This document shows, in pieces, positions 24,658 through 32,481 of a stretch of 32,481 nt of DNA (positions are counted from its first letter, which is position 1; every line of letters begins with the position of its first letter). Location: positions 1-32,481 of the forward strand of contig CANNCS010000038.1 of assembly GCA_947503115.1 (NCBI GenBank), read 5' to 3'. Source of the stretch: an uncultured Marivita sp. GTDB taxonomy: Bacteria; Pseudomonadota; Alphaproteobacteria; Rhodobacterales; Rhodobacteraceae. A program made the translations under genes and the position numbers. The notes beneath the pieces were generated by a model. It was given only the letters and a program-made list of their open reading frames with translations. It ran no database searches and was not told where the DNA came from.

Positions 24658-26040
24658 TAAGTGTTCTGTTAAGTGAGATGTCACTAGGTTTAAGCTTTTT
24701 TGCACCAGCATTTGAGCGCGGGTCGTTGTGTCTGCTTCAGCATAGCAGCGAAACTCCGGTGCGTTTCCAGAGGGGCGCAGGTGAATTATTGTTCTATCCT
24801 CAAAAGTGACCCGCAATCCGTCTGTGGTATCGATGCTGGCCTCTTTGGCAAGACCGCTGAAAAAACGTGTCCGTTGTCTTTGATCAGTGATTAAATTTGT
24901 GATGAAGACTTGTGATCTTGCTGATGGGATTCCTTGAATTCTATCAGCCGCCGTAAATCTTTTTGGCATCATTGAAACCAACTGAGCAAGGCTGATTTCT
25001 CTTTGTTTGGCCATAGCCAAGGGAGCGACAATTGGTAATAGACAATCGCGAGTCATTAATGGTTCCAAAGTTCCGCACGGGCCTTGCGCTTTAAATCCCA
25101 ATATAAAACCCCCATTTGCTTCATAGCCGACAACACGTCCAGAGTTGGATTCCATCGCTTCGATAACAAAGGGTGAGCCTATTTTTGTGCGAACCACTTT
25201 GTGGAACCCGATCTGGTCAACGCCTGTATTGGACGAGACCGGTGTGCAAACTGTATCTGCGTTAAGCATTTGAGCAACGATTGGTCCCAGTATGTCGCCT
25301 GTCACCAATGCGCCGTTTTCATCTACAACCATAGGTCTGTCTGCGTCACCGTCAGTAGAAACCAGCGCATCCAGTGAATGTTCAATACACCAATTTTTAA
25401 TTAGTTTGCGCGTCTGCGTGTCAACTGCTTCTGTGTCTACTGGTGTAAAATGATTGGCGCGTGCCAATCGCACCACGTCAGCCCCCATATTAGATAGTGT
25501 GGTTGCCAATACGTCTCTGGCAACCGATGAATGTTCGTATATGCCAATCCGTAAACCGTTGAGCGCCCTTTCACCAAAGGCATTCACATATCGCTCAATA
25601 TATTCATGGAGGGCATTGTGCTCGCGCTCCCATTTGCCCTTGGCTGCTAAATTGGGCTTAGTGCCCAGTGCTTCCATGATTTTGGCTTCGTCGGATTTTG
25701 TGATTTCTCCAGTCGGAAGGTAAAACTTCAGTCCATTACGATCAGCTGGAATATGGCTGCCTGTGATCATAATAGCTGTCTGCCCCATACGGATTGCGGT
25801 GAGTGCCAATGCTGGTGTTGGCAGGGCGCCATGGTCAACTGCTGTGAGACCTGAGGCGTTGATCGCTCCCATCACTGCTTTGGCGATTTGTGGCGAAGAC
25901 TCTCGAAGATCTCGTCCAACATGTACTGCCCCCTCGGGGGCGCTTATTTTAAGAAATGCGTAGGTGTAGTCTGAGACTAAGGTGTCTGTTAGTTCTGAAA
26001 CCAGACCGCGTAGGCCGCTTGTGCCGAATTTGGGAGACAT
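24646..26040 (-). CDS. manB: Phosphomannomutase (alpha-D-phosphohexomutase family)
   Basis: 464 residues. All four family loops are seen: the phosphoserine loop MITGSHIPADRNGLKF (Ser95; the commoner form is TASHNP), the metal loop STDGDADRPMVV, the sugar loop GYEANGGFILG, and the phosphate-binding loop RPSGNAPEFRCYAEAD. It interconverts mannose-6-phosphate and mannose-1-phosphate between the two activities of the neighbouring bifunctional enzyme, completing the GDP-mannose route. The ATG has AAGGA eight bases upstream. A glucose-1-phosphate or dual specificity (PMM/PGM) cannot be excluded. The gene ends overlap the convergent guanylyltransferase gene by 12 bp with no terminator between. Confidence 0.88.
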   Translation of the reverse strand: MSPKFGTSGLRGLVSELTDTLVSDYTYAFLKISAPEGAVHVGRDLRESSPQIAKAVMGAINASGLTAVDHGALPTPALALTAIRMGQTAIMITGSHIPADRNGLKFYLPTGEITKSDEAKIMEALGTKPNLAAKGKWEREHNALHEYIERYVNAFGERALNGLRIGIYEHSSVARDVLATTLSNMGADVVRLARANHFTPVDTEAVDTQTRKLIKNWCIEHSLDALVSTDGDADRPMVVDENGALVTGDILGPIVAQMLNADTVCTPVSSNTGVDQIGFHKVVRTKIGSPFVIEAMESNSGRVVGYEANGGFILGFKAQGPCGTLEPLMTRDCLLPIVAPLAMAKQREISLAQLVSMMPKRFTAADRIQGIPSARSQVFITNLITDQRQRTRFFSGLAKEASIDTTDGLRVTFEDRTIIHLRPSGNAPEFRCYAEADTTTRAQMLVQKSLNLVTSHLTEHLSGT

Positions 26041-26298
26041 ATTGGCAGTCCTTGTATGCGTACTTATGTTAACCTGGCCTAAGCAGCGTTACCTGAAGGC
26101 CACCCGACTCGTGTGCGAAATCAGCTATATGGCGGTGAAGATGTTAAGGTCCTATGTACACAGAACCTGTGTTTGGGCGTAGATGCGCTGCTTTTTTACC
26201 TGCTGCTTGAGTGAGCGCAGCTTCCAAACTATCAGTCGCACTGTTGCGGATATAATCAGCCAAAGACGGTCACATTTTCTCGTAAGGCTCCAAATCGA

Positions 26299-27030
26299 AT
26301 GGAATTTCTTCCAATCTACATTTTAAGCTTGAAGAATGCACAGCGTTTTACGCCGCTTACCAAGGCGCTTGAAGCCCATGGTGTGGATTACGAGATCTTT
26401 TGGGGTATCGATGGTCGAGAAGGATTACCAGCTGTATATGAAAAAAACATAGACCGCCTCGGTGCAGAGGCCCGAATGGGTCGGCCAATGTCGGATGGAG
26501 AATTCGCCTGTGCCCTCTCACATCGGCAAATCTATATGCGGATTGCAGAAGGAGATGCACCTGCGGCTATTGTACTAGAGGATGATGCCGAGCTCTCCCA
26601 AGCGTTTTTTTCGATCGGGAAGATTCTGATTGAGCCTCCCTGTGGATTGCTGTTGTTTGATCACAAAAACACTTACGTGAATCTTCGTGATCGGCTGTTC
26701 GTGGCTGGAGATGTTTATGCGTATCGGATGGTTCTGCCGCCATTTTTAGCGACGGGATACATGGTCTCTAGAGAAGTCGCCGCACAACTTGCGTTTCGTG
26801 ATGGTCCAGTGACGCAACCGTCGGATTGGCCTGATGTTATTACCAAATTTGATAGCTATGCTTGTGCTCCAAGAGTTATCACACAAAGAAACCGAGCCAC
26901 TGAGGAGTCTGGTCTGGAAGAAGGACGCCGGCGCCATAGGTACCGGAAGCGAAAAAGCCTTCGGCGAGTCTTTTATAAGGCATATTGGCGCCGTTGGATA
27001 ACAAAACGCTTAGCTTACAAGTTGGCTTGA
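26299..27030 (+). CDS. Glycosyltransferase family 25 (LPS/glycan-type)
   Basis: 243 residues. The start FLPIYILSLKNAQRFTPLTKAL, the block EIFWGIDGREG, and the motif GEFACALSHRQIYMRIAE followed by AIVLEDDAEL (E94-D96) are the classic GT25 signature of Lgt/LpsA-type transferases. The C-terminus is very basic (RRRHRYRKRKSLRRVF), suggesting membrane-surface binding. It is transcribed divergently from the phosphomannomutase gene across 258 bp. It probably adds a hexose to a lipo-oligosaccharide or capsule repeat; the sugar and linkage are unknown. Confidence 0.85.
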   Translation: MEFLPIYILSLKNAQRFTPLTKALEAHGVDYEIFWGIDGREGLPAVYEKNIDRLGAEARMGRPMSDGEFACALSHRQIYMRIAEGDAPAAIVLEDDAELSQAFFSIGKILIEPPCGLLLFDHKNTYVNLRDRLFVAGDVYAYRMVLPPFLATGYMVSREVAAQLAFRDGPVTQPSDWPDVITKFDSYACAPRVITQRNRATEESGLEEGRRRHRYRKRKSLRRVFYKAYWRRWITKRLAYKLA

Positions 27031-27126
27031 TAATATAAACACTCTAATTGCGAGAATGGTAACGTTGAGCGCATTAAAATATTAATGGGCCTTATAGCCC
27101 CGGAAACCTTTTGATAGGAGAGCAGC

Positions 27127-27285
27127 TTGTCGCTGACAATGTGTATGCCGAATATAGAAAAGCCGTCTCAGCGTCGTAAAAATTTCTGCAGCTTGTATTT
27201 TATCAGCATCGCTTTGCAATCTTGCATAGGATATCTTTGGATGTCTGAGCGGACAGTGAGAAATGCTAATAGAAAAATTGGTTAA
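27127..27285 (+). CDS. Possible small protein, 52 residues
   Basis: A TTG-started frame preceded by a GGAGAG stretch at a workable distance. The product has a mildly hydrophobic centre (FCSLYFISIALQSCIGYLW) that could span a membrane, with basic ends. No family is recognised, the codon pattern is unremarkable, and the frame could be chance. Listed because it is the only credible reading frame in this gap. Confidence 0.15.
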   Translation: MSLTMCMPNIEKPSQRRKNFCSLYFISIALQSCIGYLWMSERTVRNANRKIG

Positions 27286-27426
27286 AAACTGATCCTAATT
27301 AAATCAAATATGGCTTTTTACATTTTATGAATGGCCGAAAATATCAAATTAACAGTGCAATATTTTAAACGTTGTGGCAAATGACTTTGCAATTATAAAG
27401 CCGGCCGGTCTCCTTTCGTCAAAAGG

Positions 27427-27453
27427 GGTGAGCGTTCGGTACGAACGCTCACC
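27427..27453 (-). terminator. Rho-independent terminator after the carboxynorspermidine genes
   Basis: Perfect 12-bp stem GGTGAGCGTTCG / CGAACGCTCACC with a 3-nt loop, eight bases past the stop of the minus-strand gene ending at 27461. Read on the minus strand, the stem is followed by CCTTTTGACG, a short T-tract. The stem also faces the end of the convergent GT25 region, so it may work in both directions. Confidence 0.75.
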
Positions 27454-27460
27454 GTTGACA

Positions 27461-28714
27461 TCAGGCGATGTATTCATGCCACGTCATATCTTCACCTTTC
27501 AATCCGCCTTTCAAAACGCGCGTTGGTAGTCCAATTTTGTCCAGAAGAGTCAGAAATGGTATTGGATTGAGTTCCTCAACATTTTTCATGGATTTCACAT
27601 CCCAATCCCCAGTTGCCACCAACATAGCGGCGGCGACTGGAGGTACGCCAGCTGTGTAGGAAATGCCCTGGCTTCCCACTTCCTCGTAAGCTTCGGCGTG
27701 GTCGGCGACATTATAGACGAACAACTCAATATCTTTGTTGTTCTTTGTTCCTTTGACCAGATCACCAATACAGGTTTTCCCTGTATAATTTGGTGCTAGG
27801 CTCGCAGGGTCTGGTAGGCATGCTTTTACGACCTTTAGGGGTACAACGGTTTGGCCTTCGGCAGTTGTCACGGGTTGTTCAGATAATAGGCCGATATTTT
27901 TCAAAACATTGAAGACATTTATATAATGATCGCCAAAACCCATCCAAAATCTCACATCGGCTTGCGGGTAGTTTACCGCAAGAGAGTGTACTTCATCATG
28001 CCCGGATTGGTATGCTTGTGAGGGTCCAACAACAGGAAGATCCCAGGTTCGACCGCTTTCGAACATTGATAGTTCTTTCCACGTTTGATCTTCCCAGTAA
28101 TAGACTGTGCCGGTAAACTCTCGAAAATTAATTTCCGGATCGAAATTTGTGGCAAAGTACTTGCCGTGAGAGCCAGCATTGATATCGACAATATCGATAC
28201 TCTGTACGGTGTCCATTTGGTCAATAGCAAATCGAGCGTATGCATTAACTACGCCCGGGTCAAACCCAGCGCCAAGAATTGCAGTTACCTCATTTTCACC
28301 ACAAATATCGCGCTTTTTCCATTCATAATTAGCGTACCAAGGCGGGTTTTCACAAATCTTATCAGGCTCTTCGTGAATCGCCGTATCTATATAGGCTGAA
28401 CCTGTTTGAATACACGCTTCCAAAACGTACATGTTTACAAATGCTGAGCCGACATTGATAACAATTTGCGCTCCAGATTCACGAATAAGTTCTACAACTG
28501 CCTCTGTATTTGTCGCATCAACCTCGTAAGAATTAAATACTCCAGGTATTTTCATGGAATTTTTTGATACAACAGTATCGATAATTGCGTTGCATTTAGA
28601 TTTTGTTCTACTCGCAATGTGTAGTTCGCCTAATACATCATTATTCTGAGCACATTTGTGCGCAACAACTTGAGCAACGCCCCCTGCGCCAATAATAAGT
28701 ACACCCTTTTTCAA
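27461..28714 (-). CDS. Carboxynorspermidine/carboxyspermidine dehydrogenase (saccharopine dehydrogenase-like)
   Basis: 417 residues. The N-terminal Rossmann motif GVLIIGAGGVAQVVAHKCAQ binds NAD(P)H. Blocks such as ASRTKSKCNAI, NVGSAFVNMYVLEACIQTG, YIDTAIHEEP and GAGFDPGVVNAYARFA are typical of the carboxynorspermidine synthase branch of the saccharopine dehydrogenase family. It reductively couples aspartate-semialdehyde with putrescine or diaminopropane to the carboxy-polyamine. The next enzyme is encoded 47 bp upstream on the same strand, so together they form the alternative spermidine pathway. The start is TTG at 28714-28712, supported by a strong AAGGAG seven bases before it; an ATG start is not available near. 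A hairpin terminator follows. Confidence 0.9.
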   Translation of the reverse strand: MKKGVLIIGAGGVAQVVAHKCAQNNDVLGELHIASRTKSKCNAIIDTVVSKNSMKIPGVFNSYEVDATNTEAVVELIRESGAQIVINVGSAFVNMYVLEACIQTGSAYIDTAIHEEPDKICENPPWYANYEWKKRDICGENEVTAILGAGFDPGVVNAYARFAIDQMDTVQSIDIVDINAGSHGKYFATNFDPEINFREFTGTVYYWEDQTWKELSMFESGRTWDLPVVGPSQAYQSGHDEVHSLAVNYPQADVRFWMGFGDHYINVFNVLKNIGLLSEQPVTTAEGQTVVPLKVVKACLPDPASLAPNYTGKTCIGDLVKGTKNNKDIELFVYNVADHAEAYEEVGSQGISYTAGVPPVAAAMLVATGDWDVKSMKNVEELNPIPFLTLLDKIGLPTRVLKGGLKGEDMTWHEYIA

Positions 28715-28761
28715 AACAAGTCTCCTTTATGATCATCAGATGGCATTAGAGTAGAAGATCA

Positions 28762-29853
28762 TCACGATAGTGCTGTTGCAAAATCGTTGTAGGTGAATTC
28801 GCGCACAAGTCGTATGGATCCATCGAGCTCTCTAATGGCAATTGCCGGCATTTGCACACCATTGAACCAATTTTTCTTGACCATCGTATAGCCACCCGCA
28901 TCTTGAAACGATAGTCGATCGCCCGGTTTAAGATCGTTATCGAAACGAAATTCTCCAAAAATATCACCCGCAAGGCAGGACTTTCCACAAATCATCCATC
29001 TGCGCGTACCGGTTTCTTTCATTTTTGCACTTTCCCGATAGATCAGTAAATCAAGCATATGTGCTTCGATTGAGCTATCAACGATCGCAAGATCTTTTCC
29101 GTTGAAAAGTGTGTCCAAAACAGTAACCTCAAGCGTTGTTGAGTTCGTGATAGCAGCTTCTCCCGGTTCGAGATAAATCTGAACTTCATGGTCTCCGGCA
29201 AAACGTTTAAGGCGGTCAGCGAGTTTATTTAGGGGGTAACTGTTACCCGTAAAATGTATTCCGCCACCAAGGGAAATCCATTTCATTTTCTTAATAAGGC
29301 TTCCAAACTTTTCCTCTATATGACATAGCATTTCATCAAATTTATCAAAGCTTGCATTTTCGCAATTATTGTGAAACATAAAACCACTAATCATATCAGC
29401 AACGGGCTCAATTGCTTCGAGTTTATGTTCGCCCAAGCGCGAAAATGGTCGGGATGGATCGGCAAGGTCAAAGCCTGATGTTGAAACGCCAGGATTGATG
29501 CGAAGGCCACGAATATGGTTTTCGCTTTCATGTGCAAAGCGTTGCAGTTGTTGAACTGTGTTGAAAATAATTTTATCGGATGAAGCCATGACCTCCTTTA
29601 TTTCGTGAGGGGCCCAAGCGACCGAATAGGCATGTGTTTCGCCTGGAAATTTTTCACGTCCAAGCTTTACTTCGAATAGGGATGACGACGTGGTTCCGTC
29701 CATATATTCTGACATCAAGTCGAATAAAGACCAGGTGGCAAAGCACTTTAAGGCGAGAAGTGATTTAGCTCCGGACTGCTTCCGTAGTTGGGCGATTGCC
29801 TCTAGGTTTGGTAGAAGCCGCGCTTTGTCGATAAGGTAGTATGGCGTCTGCAT
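28762..29853 (-). CDS. nspC: Carboxynorspermidine decarboxylase
   Basis: 363 residues from the ATG at 29853. The open frame runs 29 codons further up to 29940, but that extension is basic and unlike the family, whose proteins begin near TPYYLIDKARLLPNL. It is a PLP fold III decarboxylase. The PLP lysine is in LLALKCFATW (K36), the phosphate-binding motif is YLEPGEAA, and the catalytic cysteine motif is CGKSCLAGDIFGEF. It removes CO2 from carboxyspermidine or carboxynorspermidine, giving (nor)spermidine. It is the first gene of a pair with the dehydrogenase. The AAAGG before the ATG is a moderate ribosome-binding site. Many alphaproteobacteria lack SpeD/SpeE and use this route. Confidence 0.92.
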   Translation of the reverse strand: MQTPYYLIDKARLLPNLEAIAQLRKQSGAKSLLALKCFATWSLFDLMSEYMDGTTSSSLFEVKLGREKFPGETHAYSVAWAPHEIKEVMASSDKIIFNTVQQLQRFAHESENHIRGLRINPGVSTSGFDLADPSRPFSRLGEHKLEAIEPVADMISGFMFHNNCENASFDKFDEMLCHIEEKFGSLIKKMKWISLGGGIHFTGNSYPLNKLADRLKRFAGDHEVQIYLEPGEAAITNSTTLEVTVLDTLFNGKDLAIVDSSIEAHMLDLLIYRESAKMKETGTRRWMICGKSCLAGDIFGEFRFDNDLKPGDRLSFQDAGGYTMVKKNWFNGVQMPAIAIRELDGSIRLVREFTYNDFATALS

Positions 29854-30084
29854 TCGTAGGGCGCCTTTCGCTTTGATAAAATTACACTGTCTTCGCTGTG
29901 CGCAGTACGTGTATCTTGCAGATCGCCGTATCGCAATCATCTATGGCGGTTGAGTTGAGGTTATGTTCTGCTGGTGCAGGACCGGGGCGTGTATCAGTAA
30001 GTTATCCGGTAGGGTGAGGTTTCCAGTATCTCACTGTGTGGCCTTATTTGATTTTAGAACCAGAGGCCAAGTTTGGGCAGAAGC

Positions 30085-31116
30085 TTATAGCTTTCCACTT
30101 GCGGAAAGAAGTACTGCAATTGGTCTGGTTGTTTTCAGTTCCGCAAAGACGAGGATTAAGCTCACAGTCAGTGGCACGGCGAGGAGCGCGCCAGGTAATC
30201 CCCAGAGAGTGCTCCAGAAAGCTAGGGCTAATAGGACAACGAACGGACTTAAGTTAAAGGCCCGTCCCATCATGCGAGGTTCTAAAAAAAATGCGACAAA
30301 AATTTGTACAATTGTGAGTGTTATCATAACTGAGCCAGCCATCGATAAAGTGCCAAACTGTGCTAGGCTCAACAGGACAGGAAATATAACCCCAATCATA
30401 GAGCCAATATATGGTATGTAATTGAGGAAAGCGATCAGCACAGACCAGAACAGTGCAAATTCAATTCCAAAGAATAGGAGGACAATAAAAGATAGTGCGC
30501 CAAGAATCATATTAATAACAGTTTTGACAAAGAGATATTGCCCAATTCTTTCATTTATGCGTGAGAGGAGTTGGATTGCCCTCTCACCAACATCAGCGTC
30601 ACCCATAGCAATCATGACTTTACGGGCCATAACGCCGCGTTCAGCTATGAAAAAGCTGGAGTAAAGAACGACAAGAAATAGCGCAACACCAAAGCCGCGC
30701 AACGACAGTAAAGCTGGGGTCATCCAAGCACGTACATCTATTTGGTCTAATGTGGCGCGCCGCAGATTTTCCCAGGTCGGCTCATTCTCAATTCCGAGAA
30801 TGCTAGCATTGTCTGTTATGAGTTGTTCTAAGTTCGATTCATATTGAGGTAAAATTGCAACAACTTGAACAAGATTATTGATAACCAAAATAAATAACAA
30901 AACAACAATTATTGCAAAAAGAATTAGAATAAGCCCGCGTCGCGCCCATGCTGGCAAGCGTCCTAATATGGGCAAGGCTTGCATGCTTGCTGCTGCAGTA
31001 GATAAAATATATACTGAAATCACTGCTGCAAATACAGGAAGCAGTATTGGTTTGCCTATCCACAGCAACCAGCCAAGCATTAAAGTGAGTGCTGTCGCGT
31101 ATGTTGCGCTGCGCAT
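30085..31116 (-). CDS. AI-2E/PerM family membrane transporter
   Basis: 343 residues with about seven to eight membrane helices. Two or three N-terminal helices (LTLMLGWLLWIGKPILLPVFAAVI, GLILILFAIIVVLLFILVI) are followed by an extramembrane stretch (about 95-135). The conserved C-terminal block then has IAFLNYIPYIGSMIGVIFPVLLSL, ALAFWSTLWGLPGALLAVPLTV and a short tail. This is the family pattern. The family name comes from an autoinducer-2 export report; members also act as Na+/H+ antiporters or have unknown roles, so no quorum-sensing function should be read from it. It lies 231 bp upstream of nspC on the same strand; a shared transcript is possible. Confidence 0.88.
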   Translation of the reverse strand: MRSATYATALTLMLGWLLWIGKPILLPVFAAVISVYILSTAAASMQALPILGRLPAWARRGLILILFAIIVVLLFILVINNLVQVVAILPQYESNLEQLITDNASILGIENEPTWENLRRATLDQIDVRAWMTPALLSLRGFGVALFLVVLYSSFFIAERGVMARKVMIAMGDADVGERAIQLLSRINERIGQYLFVKTVINMILGALSFIVLLFFGIEFALFWSVLIAFLNYIPYIGSMIGVIFPVLLSLAQFGTLSMAGSVMITLTIVQIFVAFFLEPRMMGRAFNLSPFVVLLALAFWSTLWGLPGALLAVPLTVSLILVFAELKTTRPIAVLLSASGKL

Positions 31117-31579
31117 ATGCTATCCATGAACCTTATTTGCTCTGGTTTGCCCCCATCACGGAGCTTTTGCTGCGCAGTGTCAATCGTTTGCGAGGCAAAC
31201 TTACAAGTTTCGCTACAGCTTGCTGGGATATTCGCCTTCAGATGTGCAGGGCCGCTCTGCCAGTGAGATCATACGCGGTTTTTATGTTTGCTCGTTATCA
31301 TCGCGCGGCCACATCGCAAGTGTCTGTGTGAGCTGGCTTCGCCCTATAGGCTGTGGTCTTGTGGGTGAACTCGCGTTGCATAGCGTTAACGGAAGGCCGC
31401 ATGTGATTGAGCAAGCTCTGCGTTGCGGGATGGACAATTCTGTTTGCAATGCGCCGCGGCGTATTTATGAGCTGTCGTGGCTGGCCTTGTAATCAAATCA
31501 CAAAAATTATGAACGCAGATAAATTGCTGCGCATGTTAACCATTTATCGATGAATAATGCCTATTTTTGACCCTGAAAA
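31117..31579. other. Gap of 463 bp without a supportable gene
   Basis: Lies between the start of the PerM-like gene and the end of the coiled-coil gene, both on the minus strand. Short plus-strand frames exist (for example 31220-31492, 90 codons) but have no credible start signal or family match. The left part has ordinary coding-like GC content and could be the remains of a dead gene. An imperfect palindrome around ATCGAT lies near 31545-31555. No RNA gene is recognised. Confidence 0.4.
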
Positions 31580-32134
31580 TTAGTTTTCAGCCGTATCAAG
31601 CATATGTAGATTAACTGGATCTTCGAGATATAGAACCTCTCGTCCATTATATTGTTTGAGCGAAGTCTTGCTTTTGAGCTTCGAGCGGGCAACAAGCTTA
31701 TCTCTTTGAGATAAAATATGTGCGAACGAAGCGGTCACATCATGGAGTTGTTCCTCTAGGCGGTCCCCTCGTGCTTGGGCGTGTTCAAGCTGATATTGCA
31801 TAAAGTTAACTTGATCTTTTAGACTTGAACGCTCCTGCTTTATTATTTCTATAGCAACTGCCAATTCCAGCTCTCGCCTTTCAGTAGCGTCAAGCTTTTG
31901 GGTAAGGGCTGTCAATAATGTATCTTGGTCTGCTGACTTGGGTGCAAAATATCGTATGACGTTGACCGCATCTTCAAGGGTGAGAGCTTCGTCACTTCCT
32001 GAAATTTTCAGAATGGCCATGCTTACACGTAAAAATGCGCTCGAGCGCCCCAACGCGTGAGCCAATTCATCAACGGGGATCGTCAAGGACATGTATTCAG
32101 GTGCATCATTTGTTTTGCCCGTCTCACTCACCAT
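31580..32134 (-). CDS. Unknown coiled-coil cytoplasmic protein
   Basis: 184 residues, family not recognised. Residues 1-75 are globular-looking (VDELAHALGRSSAFLRVSMAIL). Residues about 80-150 form a heptad-rich coiled coil (ATERRELELAVAIEIIKQER, then QYQLEHAQARGDRLEEQLHDV). A basic segment follows (KLVARSKLKSKTSLKQ). No signal peptide or membrane helix is seen. The ATG at 32134 has no clear Shine-Dalgarno; Met15 is a possible alternative start. Codon use resembles the neighbouring genes, which supports a real gene. Its role cannot be said. Confidence 0.6.
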   Translation of the reverse strand: MVSETGKTNDAPEYMSLTIPVDELAHALGRSSAFLRVSMAILKISGSDEALTLEDAVNVIRYFAPKSADQDTLLTALTQKLDATERRELELAVAIEIIKQERSSLKDQVNFMQYQLEHAQARGDRLEEQLHDVTASFAHILSQRDKLVARSKLKSKTSLKQYNGREVLYLEDPVNLHMLDTAEN

Positions 32135-32481
32135 ATTAAGGCGAGCTATCTACTGCAAACGTTGTGACATATCTCTGATAGCATTTGTCACAGCGCGTCG
32201 CTTCTGTGTCCAACGTGGATTTCTGAGCTGCGGATCAGGCGAACTCCTCGGTGTCTTGTTGTCCACAAAATGCGTTGACTGCACTGTGATTGGCCAGATC
32301 ATAGACTGACTGATGAGGCGATATGTGCAGTTTGGCAGTATTCTGAATGACCTGTCGCACATGAGCACGTGGATCACAAGTCTCAGAGACGCGTCGTTGT
32401 TTTAAGAGCTATTGTCAAATCTGGTGTTTGGGCGATCATCAAGCGGCGGCCTGATCTTGTGTTGATGGCTTGATGCCGTTG
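32135..32481. other. Right end of window, 347 bp, no gene supported
   Basis: Short overlapping frames on both strands (32091-32309 plus and 32150-32377 minus) have no ribosome-binding site and no recognisable product. The stretch should contain the promoter of the unknown coiled-coil gene at its left side. A gene cut by the window edge is possible but cannot be shown. Confidence 0.4.

Larger units (their letters stand above)
27031..27460. other. Intergenic region, 430 bp, AT-rich
   Basis: Lies between the GT25 gene and the convergent carboxynorspermidine synthase gene. The left part holds a weak 52-codon open frame (listed separately). The middle (about 27290-27400) is AT-rich without a clear gene or repeat, and the right end holds a strong hairpin terminator. 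No RNA gene is recognised. Confidence 0.5.

Noticed and set aside
26158..26172. Small inverted repeat ACACAG-AAC-CTGTGT between the phosphomannomutase and GT25 genes, as an operator
   Set aside because: Six-base arms at this spacing are expected by chance over several kilobases and no promoter boxes surround it.
29854..29940. N-terminal 29-codon extension of the carboxynorspermidine decarboxylase
   Set aside because: The extension is unlike the family N-terminus, and the internal ATG at 29853 has a moderate ribosome-binding site and gives the usual length.
30085..31116. Quorum-sensing (autoinducer-2) role suggested by the AI-2E family name
   Set aside because: No luxS or AI-2 receptor is seen in the window and the family has mixed functions, so the name alone does not support it.
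31220..31492. Plus-strand 90-codon frame beginning LGYSPSDVQGRSASEII, which superficially recalls a PAS-domain start
   Set aside because: The similarity covers only a few residues, the rest does not look like a PAS domain, the start would be TTG without a ribosome-binding site, and the frame continues upstream without a plausible N-terminus.
32091..32377. Short frames on both strands at the right edge, possibly transposase fragments
   Set aside because: No transposase motif, ribosome-binding site or terminal repeat could be identified.
1..32481. CRISPR array, tRNA or rRNA genes
   Set aside because: No regularly spaced repeats and no recognisable tRNA or rRNA sequence were found on reading the window.

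Overview
The window looks like chromosome or large-plasmid DNA from a Gram-negative alphaproteobacterium, possibly a marine Rhodobacterales-type organism. The Gram-negative assignment rests on Kdo synthesis, HlyD-type adaptors and many exported proteins. The alphaproteobacterial assignment rests on the style of the mannose and Kdo enzymes and the carboxynorspermidine pathway, and is an inference. GC content is moderate by eye, and several genes start with GTG or TTG.

Region 1 (192-15393) is the most unusual part. Five tightly packed plus-strand genes encode a GAF-HlyD membrane adaptor, a PqqD-like/M50 zinc protease/HlyD fusion, a shortened SecA-like ATPase, an exported protein with a peptidoglycan-binding-like core, and a 1257-residue exported coiled-coil protein with a degenerate VWA-like region. 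They run head-on, with 6 bp between stop codons, into a minus-strand pair: an exported VWA protein with an intact MIDAS, followed by a MacB-like ABC transporter fused to its ATPase. I read these seven genes as a candidate envelope export, processing or assembly system that I do not recognise as described. The joint function is an inference from architecture and gene order.

Region 2 (15767-18495) holds a diguanylate cyclase broken by three frameshifts and two in-frame stops, yet with intact I-site and GGDEF motifs, followed by a solitary radical SAM enzyme with a Cys-rich C-terminus.

Region 3 (18705-27030) is a surface-polysaccharide locus. It has a translationally coupled kdsD-kdsB-kdsA cassette making CMP-Kdo, a GT2-like transferase, a solo IS607-family serine transposase, a bifunctional mannose-1-phosphate guanylyltransferase/phosphomannose isomerase, a convergent phosphomannomutase and a GT25 transferase. 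The enzymes would supply CMP-Kdo and GDP-mannose for a capsule or LPS-like glycan.

Region 4 (27031-32481) carries the two-gene carboxynorspermidine (alternative spermidine) pathway ended by a strong hairpin terminator, an AI-2E/PerM-family membrane protein, an unknown coiled-coil protein, and several gene-poor stretches. No tRNA, rRNA or CRISPR array was seen.
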